A stretch of DNA of 64,000 nt from contig NC_068338.1 of assembly GCF_014633365.1 (NCBI RefSeq), positions 10,612,616-10,676,615 of the forward strand, in the 5' to 3' direction. Under the pieces are notes generated by a model that saw only the letters and a list, made by a program, of their open reading frames with translations, ran no database searches and was not told where the DNA came from. The stretch is from Diospyros lotus. Taxonomy: Eukaryota > Streptophyta > Magnoliopsida > Ericales > Ebenaceae. This document shows, in pieces, positions 24,101 through 36,100 of this stretch (its first letter is position 1; every line of letters starts with the position of its first letter). A program made the translations under genes and the position numbers.

Positions 24101-27100
24101 GTAAACTCAAGTGACGATACTTGAGTTCTGGAACATAGCATTTAAATTGACTATTTGATGTTTAGAAGGGAAAGCATCAAATACATAAGCTTCTTAAGAC
24201 TAAAATTTAATGATGTTGGAAGAACACTTGAAGGACTTAAAGATTAAGTGCTTGTTGCTTGAAAAGCAAAACATTCAAGTGTTTGAAGGATTTGGAACTT
24301 GTCAATTGAGTATTTAATGTTAAGAAATCAAGTTTTGAAATCAATAATCAAAGCTGTTAAGATTAAAAATCATCAGGATGTTAAGCGAGTAATATGGCTA
24401 ACTTAATCAATTAACATACATTTTATTGGAGTAAGAATTCACATTAATCGAGCAATTATGTTTGGGAAAGTCAATTTTAACTAACTTTAAAACATTACTA
24501 GAGTATTCAATACTATTAATCGAGTAAGATATTTTAAGGTTTAAAGTTTAATGAAGTAAGGAAATATCTCAGTCAAGTAACAAGGAACTTATTCGACTAA
24601 GTTATTCTTTTAATTGAGTAAGACTAGAATATTATATGGATTAATCGATTATACACTTGTATTACTTGAATAAGTAATGGAATAGTTTTAATCGAGTAAC
24701 CAAAGAGTTAATCGACTACGTGATATATTAGTCGAGTAACATATATTGTAATCGAGTAATGAATCCTGGTCAAAATGATAAGTCTTTGTACTCAAACTTT
24801 TAATTGACTAAGAAGTAATTTTTAATCGAGTAACATCTACCTTTGTCGAGTAACTAAAAATTTTAATCGAGTAATAAATACGAGACAAAAACTCCGCCTG
24901 GGGATGTTATCCACTGTCGGTCCCAAGCCCGGATAAATGAGGAGGGTTGTGTTAGGTAGCCGACAGCCAACGTAAAACTTAGTCGGATCCAAAACATGAA
25001 CTCTAGACAAATTATGAAAAATCATTTGGGCGTAGGCGTAACCCTTCATAGCGACGCGCTACACTGCCCTTGTGTAGTGTCAAGTGAGCGAGGGCCGCTG
25101 CATCGGCGCCCGGATGTAGTGACAAATGAGCAAGGGTTCCCGCATTTGCTTGGACGGATGTGGGTAAAGAAGCTAGTCCAAAATCAAAATCAAAACCAAA
25201 ATCAAAATAAAAATAAAAAACAAAATCAAATTCAATGTCAAGGCCAAAAACAAAATCATAGATTATGGATTGGGTCATGGAACATAGGAAAATTAACAGG
25301 CAAAGCTATGGAAGTGGTAGATGCGATGGTTAGAAGAAAAATTAATATTATGTGCCTTCAAGAGACGAGATGGGTAGGGAAAAAAGCAAAAACTTTATCA
25401 GAAACTGGATATAAAATATGGTACACAGGAAATGATCGAGCGAAAAATGGAGTGGGGATTATTATGGATAAAAGCTTAGTAGATGAGATAGTGGATGTAA
25501 AGAGAATAGGGGATAGGATTATTATGGTGAAGGTTAGTTTAGGAAGAATGACTATGAATATCTTTAGTACATATGTACCACAAGCGGGGTTAGGTGATGA
25601 GATAAAAGCAAAATTCTGGGAGGACTTAGAGGTACTCATACAAATGATACCAAGAGGAGAGAAAGTGATTATAGGAGGTGACTTAAATGGGCACGTGGGT
25701 AGAGACGAAAATGGCTATAGAGAGGTACATGGAGGGTATTGGATTCGGGGAAATTAATAATGAGGGTAAGTCTATTCTAGATTTTGCTATGGCATATGGG
25801 CTCATCATAACCAATACTAGGTTCAAAAAACTGGACGAACACTTAATTACATATAAAAATATCACATTAAGCACCCAAATAGATTATTTCCTCATGAGAC
25901 AAGAGGATCGGTTATATTGTAGGGATTGTAAGGTGATACCGGGAGAATGTTTGACTACTCAACATAGACTTCTAGTACTTGACATCCAAGTAAGAAATTG
26001 GAAGAGAAAAAATCACATAAAACAAAATCCAAGAATCAGGTGGTGGGATTTAAAAGGGGAGAAACAACTAATCTTCAAAGAAAAATTAAGGGGTAGAAGG
26101 GAATGGAATGGAGAAGGACAGACAAACCAAATGTGGAAAGAAGTGGCTAACGTCCTGAGAAGCACGACAAAAGTAGTCATTGGAGAGACAAATGGTAGAG
26201 CCCCTAACTTTAAGGAGTCTTGGTGGTGGAATAAGAGGTACAATTGAAAATTAAAAATGAGAAAACTTGCTATAAGGCTGTATATCAATGCAACAATGAA
26301 GAAAATCAAAAAAATTATAAAGAAGCAAAAAAGGCAGCAAAAAGAGCTGTTAGTGAAGTAAGGTCAAAAGCATATGAGAATCTATATAAATGACTTGATA
26401 CAAAAGATGGAGAAAGGGATATATATAAATTAGCTAAAGTAAGAGAAAGAAAAACACGGGATTTAAATCAAGTGAAATGCATAAAAGATGAAAATCAAAA
26501 TGTATTAGTGAATGAGGGAGCGATTAAGAAGAGATGGAAGGAGTATTTCACAAAATTATTCAATGATGGTGGCGACACAAGAGTTAGGTTGGGACATCTT
26601 AGTAACTCCGAAGGGAACGTGAGCTATACATTTTATCGACGCATAAGTTCAAATAAAATAAGGCAAGCATTAAAAAAGATGAAAAATCATAAGGCAATGG
26701 GACCAGATAATATACCAATAGAAGCATGGAAATGCATGGGAGAAGAGGGCATCTCCTGGCTAACGCAATTATTTAACGCGATCCTTAAATCAAAAAAGAT
26801 GTCAGATGAGTGGAGAAAGAGTACTTTGGTTCCTATATACAAGAACAAAGGAGATGTTCAAAAGTGTGAAAATTACAGAGGAATTAAGCTAATGAGTCAT
26901 ACCATGAAACTTTGGGAGAGAGTAATAGAGCAGAGGCTCAGAAAAGAAACAAAGGTCTCGGAAAATCAGTTTGGTTTCATGCCTGGTAGGTCAACAATAG
27001 AAACTATATACCTACTGAGGCGCTTAACGGAAAGGTATCGGGATCATCAGAAGAACCTACATGGTGTTTATAGATCTAGAAAAGGCCTATGATAAGATCC

Positions 27101-30100
27101 CTAGAGAAGTATTATGGAGGGTTTTAGAGAAGAAAGGAGTCAGAATAGCCTATATACAAGCCCTTAAGGACATGTATCACGGTGTAGAGACAAGCGTCAG
27201 AACATGCGGAGGGGATACTGAACCGTTTACAACTACAATAGGACTGCATCAAGGTTCTGCACTAAGTCCATACTTATTTGCTCTAGTAATGGATGAACTC
27301 ACTAAAGATATTCAGATAGAGGTGTCATGGTGTATGCTATTTGCAGACGACATAGTGTTGGTGGATGAAACAAAAGAAGGAGTGAACACTAAGCTTGAGT
27401 TGTGGAGAAGCAATTTAGAATCTAAAGGATTTAAATTAAGTAGAAAGAAAACAGAATATATGGAATGTAAATTTAGTAAGAATGCAAGAGTGGATGATGT
27501 TATAATAAAATTGGAAGACCAAATCTTACAAAGAAAAGACCATTTTCGATATTTGGGATCAGTGATTCAAAAAGATGGAGAAATTCACGAGGATGTCGCA
27601 CATAGAATTAAGGCAGGTTGGCTAAAATGGAGAAATGCATCGGGAGTGTTATGTGATGGTAAAATCCGATTAAAACTGAAAAGAAAATTCTATAGGACAG
27701 ATATAAGACCAATCTTGCTATATGGCTCAGAATGTTGGGCAGTCAAATACCAGCATAAGCAAAAGACGAGTGTAGCGGAGATGAGGATGTTAAGATGGAT
27801 GTGCAGCCATACAAGGAAGGATAAGATTAGAAATGAAGTTATTCGTAATAAGGTAGGAGTAGTGTCAATCGAGAAGAAGATGAGAGAGACTAGACTAAGA
27901 TGGTTTGGTCATGTAAGAAAGAGACCAATGACGCTCATGTGATGAGAGTTGATGAAATGGAACAATTAGTCAAAAAAAAAGGTAGAGGTAGACCCAAGAA
28001 GACTTTGGAAGAGACATTAAAGTTTGGTATGAAGTGTATGGATCTAAATGAAGATATGACAAAAGACAGAAATACATAGAAGTCTAGAATTCATGTAGCC
28101 GACCCCACATAGTGGGATAAAGGCTTGATATGTTGTTATTGTAATAAATACGAGACAAAATGACAAGTCTCTATGCTCAAACTTTTAATCGACTAAGAAG
28201 TTAATCTTAATCGAGTAACATCTTACTTAATTGAGTAACAAAAAAGTTTAATCGAGTAATAATTATTGGACAAAATGTCAAGTCTCTTTACTCAAATTAT
28301 TAATCGACTAAAAGAAATTGTTAATCGAGTAATGATACTCTTTAGTCTAGTATCAAAATTGTTTAATTGAGTAATAGATTTGAAGTTGCATTTAGTTAAA
28401 ATATTAATCGACTAAGATACGCTTTTAATCGAGTATTATCATTTTGTAATCGAGTAACAAATATTTTACTCAAGTAATGACTAATGCAGCTGATAATCTT
28501 AATCGAATAAGATTATTCTCAGTAGTCAAGTAATATCTAAGCTTAATTGACTAACTCCTACGATCACTCAAGTAACCTTGTGTCTCACTCAAGTAACATA
28601 TATTTTACTCAGCTAATACTATATGAAAATTCAAAATTATAGCCGTTACAGGCAGCATTAAATGCACACAGTCTTTTGTTCTAGACAATCAACTCTTCAT
28701 TAAATGTTGTATGAACAATCTTTCATGAAAGTTAGCTATGTTTGAACTTCAAAGATATATTATAACCATTGCAATGGAAAGAAATAGAATAATCTTGCAG
28801 GTTACATATTTTTATCCTTTGGATAAATCATCAAGTGCATTGAAGAAGCTAAACCCATAAATACCCATGGCAGGCATGCACAAAATTGAGCATAGCATGC
28901 CTAATGGAAAAATCCTCTTGAAAAGAATAAGAAAGAAAAAGAAATAGTCAAGTTGAAAGCCATCATTCTTGATGTTCAACTGTTCTCAAGTTCTTCATAC
29001 CGAGAAAGAGAGTGAAAAAATTTTATTGTCTTATCTTTATACTCTCCATTGTACTCTTAAAATCCCTCTTGATCTTTGTTTCATATTCTTTTGAGGGTAT
29101 TTATCTTGTGAGCTTCTACCCCACACTCCATTGAGAGTTGTTTTACTTGTGAGCCATTTCTCCACACTTTTCTCTCATAAACTACTATAAAGGTTATAGC
29201 TTAGCCTTGAAAAAGCTACTGCAAAGGTTATGGATGAGCTTTTAAAAAGCTACCTTTATAGAGGTCACCTCTCCAAACATGAAATCCTTAGTGGATTCTA
29301 AAAATCCTTGGTGAGGAGCCAAGGTAGTGAAATAAGCGGGGTTGAGTGCTATCTACTTTATCTTTCTTACATGTGATTTTCACATTTCAAGCACTTTCAA
29401 TTTCCATTTACAACATTGTTTTCAAAGCTAAAAAAAGGCATAAAACAGTTTTTGCATAAAATCTGCATCAAACAGAAAAAATTTTGAAACACCCAATTCA
29501 CCCCCCCCCCCTCTTGGGTCCTCACTCCTATATCTCTTTTCACAATGTTTCAAAACACATTCTGCATTGTTTCCAAACATTTGGACAAAATGCATCTCAT
29601 TTCTTGGAAAACACAAAAGTTTTGAAACATGTTTCGAAACATTCAAGGAGAATGCTTTTGGAAATTCAAAGTTTCAAAGCATTTAATCACAACTTTTTAA
29701 CAAAATGCTAATACAGTTTAACTGTTTCGAAACTTCAATAATAACTTTTTGGCATAATGTTACGTCTCATTTGTAGGTGTCATAACTTTGTTTCAGATTT
29801 TCTAAAAACCTTCAATTTGTGAGCAAAATTGTTTTGGTGGAATGCTTGTATTTGAAATATGGATTGAAAAAGGGAATGATTCTGTTTCTGATGCACTTAA
29901 ATCTCAAATATGAAACTTATCCCAACAGGTGATAAGTTTTGAAACACACTATACAAAGTTTTGAAACATTCAATTATATGTTCAAATCGCACCTTAACAA
30001 GTTTCAAAAGTTTGTCGAGACAGTTTTTTTTTTTTTTTTTTTCTAAATCTTGGAAATAAGCTACAACGAGCAAATTTGTAAAACCCATTCCTTTGCCAAT

Positions 30101-33100
30101 ATAAAGGACCTCAAATGTAGCTTCAAAGGGTTGGTTGAGTATCTTCAAGCAAGCACACAAGCTATCAAATTCTACAAGCTTTACAAGCCTTCAAAAGAGA
30201 CTAACTGTTTACATCTTTGTAAAGATTTCTTTGGTTTTCTCATTTTAAAATCTTCCCAATAGCTTGTTTGTATCTGTGGGGTAATATTTTTACATTCAGA
30301 CCTGTAAAGAGGTCAGAGCTTGTATTGAGATGCCCTTAAAACATGTGTATCAAATTTGCTATGTCTAGTTTGCATTGGTTGTGTGGTGAGCTAAGAAAGT
30401 TGCATCAGTAAGAGGTTGAAGTGGCAACCCTTAGGAAAACCAGTTGTAAAGGTTTGGGGTGTGCCTTCGAAAACCTCTTGTTGGTTTATAGTGAAAATCT
30501 CCAGTGGGATCTAGGAGTAGACATGGGCATTGTTATAGCCAAACCACCATCAGAACTCTTCTGCATTCTTGTTACTTTGCTTAAAACCTTCATTTTCCAT
30601 AGATAATATATCAGACGAGCAAATCAAGGGTTTCAAATAAGAACTCTTATTTCTTCTTCTCAAATGACCGAGATGTTAATATAGTTGATCAGGTCTGGAC
30701 AGTAAGGCAAAGGACTGACTGTCTGACTAAACGGGAAAGTCCGGTCAATTGAGTGATGGCAGAATGACTTGAAAAATGGACAGGGAACATCCAGTTGACT
30801 GGGAAGAGTCTCAGTGAACCAAAATAAGGCCAGAAGCTGAACAGGTGCCAACAATTTATATCTTTCAGAACAGAAAATCTCATCTACTTCCAATAGCAAG
30901 GGGCAAGGGGTAAAGAAGGAAAGGGGGAAGGAGAGAAGTGATTCTCCTCCTCGGGTTTGTGTCACACCCTAGGGTTGAACTAGGGTATGGAAAAGGAATT
31001 GGGAAGATTAAGAGAAGAATTTGGAGGGAGAGATCAGATGGGAGGGAGAGATACAGCAAGAAGAAGGATGAAGAATATTCGAAAGAAAGTGAGAGAAAGA
31101 GAGAATATAGAATATTCAATTCATTTCTCAACCTCCATCCTACAGCTGTGGCTTAATATATAACCTCCCAGCCACCCACATGCACCCATGTGCAATACAC
31201 ACAAAATTATAACTGCCTCTAGCTACCGGACAAATATTCATAACAGAAAATAACAACAACATATCCAGCTTTTATCCCACTATGTGGGGTCAGCTACATG
31301 AATTCTAAACTTCTATGTGGGTTACGCCCCAACAGATAGTTTGTCTAGAATTCATATTTGGATTTGACTAGGTTTTATGCTGACTGTCGGCTACCTAAAG
31401 CAACCCTCCTCCTTTATCCGGGTTTGGGACCGACAATGGATAACATCCCCTGGCGGAGTAATGATGAAATGAAGTTTCAACACCATCTTCATATGGAGAA
31501 GTTTCATGAGATGGTGGTGAATGAAGATAATTGATATAGTTGTGTTCCATCACTTAGTTGACATGGTGAAACCAACAAGTACAATATGGAAACATAGAGC
31601 AAGGTAACTTGCAACTCATTGATCAAAATATATTATATGTACTTAATTCTCCATACACGCTGAGAGCAGGCCGGAGGGGGCCTTAGGTCTCTGGTCACAA
31701 ATTTCCTCTATGTAATGCCTAAAAAAGAGCTAATATCTCTGGCCAAAGATAAGTAAAGCTGAATATAAAATGAACCAGTGGCATGACGCTTACAGGTTAG
31801 CAGTTTTGCTTGACAAAGTTGGGCTAAGTTGAAGAAGGTCCATTCCTCCATATACAAAACTGAAATGTGTATAGTTTTTCTAGGGACAAAGACAAATACA
31901 AAAGTCTTTAACGTTTTTTTTTTTCTTACTGTTTTAAAACAAAGTTGTTACTAGTAAGTCTTACCTGCATCTTCTTGCAATGTAATATTATTACTCTCTG
32001 TGAGGACAAATGATGGTGATATTACAGAACATTGATACATTGGTCAAGCAAGAATTGAAACATGTTTTTCTTTCTGTTTTATACTGTAACCCATAATATA
32101 ATTTTTCTTTCCCATGGTAATTTCTGTAGCCCTTGACAAACAATTTGGTGCTCCAGGTCATTGCTCATTTAGGAGAAGGGATCTATACCTTGATGCCAGG
32201 AACATGACAGAAAAATGCTTCAGGGGATTGTGAATGATAATGCCCACCATGACCCACGGCTCCATAGGGTGCTCTTATTGTTAAACCTGGCAAATCACTA
32301 AGAGTCAATCCATCAACTGAAAACAAATGAAATTGAAGTCATACTACAATTCTACATAAAATTACCTCCACAATTAAATTGATTGCCACTCCTATATCTG
32401 AATTTAGCAGCTTCATTGACAATCTATGAAGTGGAGATTTGGTTTGGTCAAATTTCACATGTTAAGCTCCAGTACAACTTAAAAATAAATAAATAAAATA
32501 TGCACTAGAAATTAGCACCAGGCATGCATGCCTGATCAAAGGCCGGATAGATGTAATCTGCAAATTGAATTTCTGCAATAGCTCGATTTCCCTTGCAAGT
32601 GATTTGAAAAAGTAAAAGAGTTGCATCAATAAATTGAGAAGTGTTAGGAGAAGAAAAAAATAGAAAAGAACAGAAGTATTTGCAATAAAGGAGCTTGACA
32701 TGAATTCCTATATCATCACAAAAGTACTGAAGTTTTGAGCTGACCATTGCAGCCAGGCCAATCCCGAACCCAACAATGCCCTGTGTGCAATAACCATCAG
32801 TTTAGAAGTTATGAAACACAAAACTCTACAGAATAATATTCTTTTTTCCCCTTAAAATGTTTTAAGGAAATATTACATATATAAGAGGGTACAAAAAACA
32901 GAAGCATTGGAATATTGATAAATGTTGGAGAACAAGATCCAGAACAACCAAGTGGAGGCTACAATTCTCTTCTGATAGATCAATCAAAGGATGAACAATG
33001 AAGTTATGTTCAAAGCAGAACCTTTGTTGAGTTAAGATTATAACAAAATCAGTTTCCAACTTGGAGATTGATGATGAACCTTTAGTGGATATTTCCTAAG

Positions 33101-36100
33101 TTCTTGAAATTGTATCTAGAAATCATCAAGGGTAGCATTTGGGATAGGATCACCTGTTCACAAAGAGGGGTATTGAAAACTCTGTGTTTGCCAAATTGAT
33201 CGACTAATCCTGTTGTACATCGGAAGACTCCACCAAAACTCACATCTTCTCCAAATACATAAGCACTGTGACAAAAGTAATGTCAATGAGTTTAATAGAA
33301 ATAAGTGTTTGCTGTGATAAACTTTCATCCAACAAGAAGGCCAAGATTTCCAGAAGTAAACAAGAAGGGCAAAGACTAAAAATAGCATTTTCAATACTTA
33401 AGCAAGACTAAGTGTTTATATATTTTATAAAAAATAATTCAAATTCTTGGGTGCAAATCATATATATGGTTCGTCTGATTCCCATAAAGCAAATGTCGGG
33501 TTTTGGCACTGAGACACTAGCTCATTTAGCTTTATAGGCACGGGTGATCTGTCTAGGAAGCTCCTTGGAGATTTCATTTTTTTAAATTTGAATTACCTAG
33601 TGGTATTTTTATCAACTTGTATAATTCCTTAAAGACGATTATGCAACTAACAAAATTCATTCGACGTTCTTTGTTCTTGAGAAAGCCAAAAATTGGGCAT
33701 TTGGGGCATCTAATTTTCAATTTTTGGGCTAAAAACAAAATTTAATTTTTGCTGAAAAATCCAGGCTGTCAGACAGAATTTGATTTTTGCTAAAACTAAA
33801 CCTGGAAAATCAACTTAAAAAGTTGAAAAAAAATAAACTTCGAACAAATCATCAAATGGTGTGTTTGTATATATTTCATTAGTTTTCCCTTCAGCATGTA
33901 ATGTGAAACCATCATAAACAATTTGCACTTTGCATTTCTTCATGCCCACCCCTTCTGTCTCTAAAGTTACTTTAGGATTGGAAACATTGAGCAAAAGATG
34001 AGCAAAAATATACTTGAATTAACTATATACCTTTCTGGTTAATGCAAAAGCAAAAGAAAGTTGCATAGGTGGAAAAACAAGCAAATTGTACGCAGAGGAA
34101 AAGAACAAGAGAGCACCACATGTACGCTAGTAATACGCGAAAACACACTTGGTTAACCATATCCATTAGGAGGCCCATGTTAAGCATTTAGGCAAAGCTA
34201 CTGAATAAAATTGCAGAAGTTAAGAAATTCAAATTAGCTGCTGCAGATAATATGTGAAGAAATAAGAATTAATCTTTTTTCATATCACAAAACTAATGAA
34301 TACAATCTTACTTATAACACACACTCCTAATCCTTGAAGAATTCTAAGACTATTCAATCTCCTAACAATTCTCCTATTGTATAGGAGTTGATTACTCTCC
34401 TATAAATTAGGACCCCTACTAGATTACAACAACTCAAACATTAATAAAATAAATAAACTAATAAAACATTAATGAAATAAATCAATTGATAAAATCCAAC
34501 TGCCAACACTCCTCCTCAAGCTGGAGAATGGATGTCCCACATTCCTAGCTTGCTTACTAGATCTTCAAATCTTTTTACTGACAACCCTTTTGTCAATATA
34601 TTAGTAACTTGTTCCTCTGATGGAACATATGGCAGGTGAATGAGTCCGACTTCCAACTTCTCTTTTATGAAGTGTCTGTCTATCTTAACATGCTTGGTCC
34701 GATTATACTGATTGCTAACTGATTATGAAGACGATGAGAAATTGAATCAGACTTTTTATTCAATTAGTCTTATAATCCTTCACATACTTGGTCCCTATTT
34801 AACATGTACATAGAGAACAAAAATGGAAACATAAGATTAAACCCAAGAAATCAGCCCCAAATAATCAGTCTAAACCTTCCAAATATTGTGACCTCAATCT
34901 CAATCTCTTACCACAATCTCCTCCAAATCCTCTTCAAATCATTCAGGATTTCAACACTCCCCCTCAAGTTGGATCATAGATGTTGATCATGTCCAACTTG
35001 CAGATAAACTCTTCAAAGCTAGATCTCTGTAACCCCTTAGTGAATATATCTGCTAATTGTTCTCTAGTAGGAATATAGGTCATGCAGATTGTTCCTTTCT
35101 CAATTTTCTCCTTTATGAAATGTCTGTCAACTTCTATATGTTTAGTCCTGTCGTGCTGGACCGGATTATGGGAAATACTGATAGCAGTTTTGTTGTCGCA
35201 GTAGAGTTTGATGGGAAACTCTACTGTGATATGCAGTTCCTCCAAAAGCTTTTGTAACCATAGCCCTTCACACATCCCTTGAGCGACAGCTCTGAATTCA
35301 GCTTCATCACTACTTCTGGCTACCACATTCTGCTTCTTACTTCTCCATGTTACTAGATTTTCCCAAACATAGGTACAGTAGCCGGTAGTAGATCTTCTGT
35401 CTTCTGCTGAGCCTGCCCAATCTGCATCTGTATAGATCTCTATCTTCTTACTATCTCCTTTCTTAAAGAATAGACCCCGCCCTGGTGAGCCTTTCAGATA
35501 TCTGAGAATCTTATACACTGCTTCTAGGTGACTCTCTTTTGGTGAATGCATATGCTGACTGACAACACTTGCAGCGAAAGCAATGTCAAGTCTAGTTTGA
35601 GATAGGTAGATCAATCTACCTACTAGCCTCTGATATCTTTCTCTATCCACAGGCTTTCCAACGTCTTCCATTCTTTTCCCTGCCTCGATCGGGATATTGC
35701 TTGGCTTGCAACCAAACATACCAGTCTCAGTCAAAAGGTCAAGAACATAATTTCTCTTAGAGACACTAATTCCCTTCTTTGATCTGGCGACTTCCATTCC
35801 CAGAAAATATCACATTTGACCTAGGTTTTTTACTTCAAACTCTGTGGCTAAGACCTTCTTCAACCTCTCCACCTCTCCTATGTTATCTCCAGTAAGTATG
35901 ATGTCATCCACATACACAATCAGAATGGTCCTCCTACCATCATTGGATAGTTTGAAGAACATAGTATGATTTGATTGCCCCTGTTGATATCCTTGATTCT
36001 TAATTACCTTCGCAAATCTATCAAACCACGCTCTTGGTGATTGCTTGAGCCCATATAGAGATTTCTTCAATCTACATACTCTGGTTTCTTTTCCCTCCTT

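Larger units (their letters stand above)
24330..28620. repeat. Dispersed TAATCGAGTAA motif array, split by the LINE
   Basis: TAATCGAGTAA or one-base variants recur every 20-50 bp, for example near 24689, 24751, 24821, 24863, 28207, 28247, 28321 and 28448, alternating with TTAATCGACTA. The LINE sits inside the array. Confidence 0.85.
23042..29542 (+). mobile_element. Copia (SIRE/Maximus-like) solo LTR carrying a TRIM and a LINE
   Basis: Begins TGTTAAGTTTG and ends TCTCTTTTCA, with TSD CAATG at 23037-23041 and 29543-29547. After removing the TRIM and LINE with their TSDs it is 2554 bp. The 3' part has features of SIRE-type LTRs: GGTGAGGAGCCAAGGTAGTG near 29311 and a poly-C then CTCTTGGGT near 29500. 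No internal domain is present. Confidence 0.82.
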
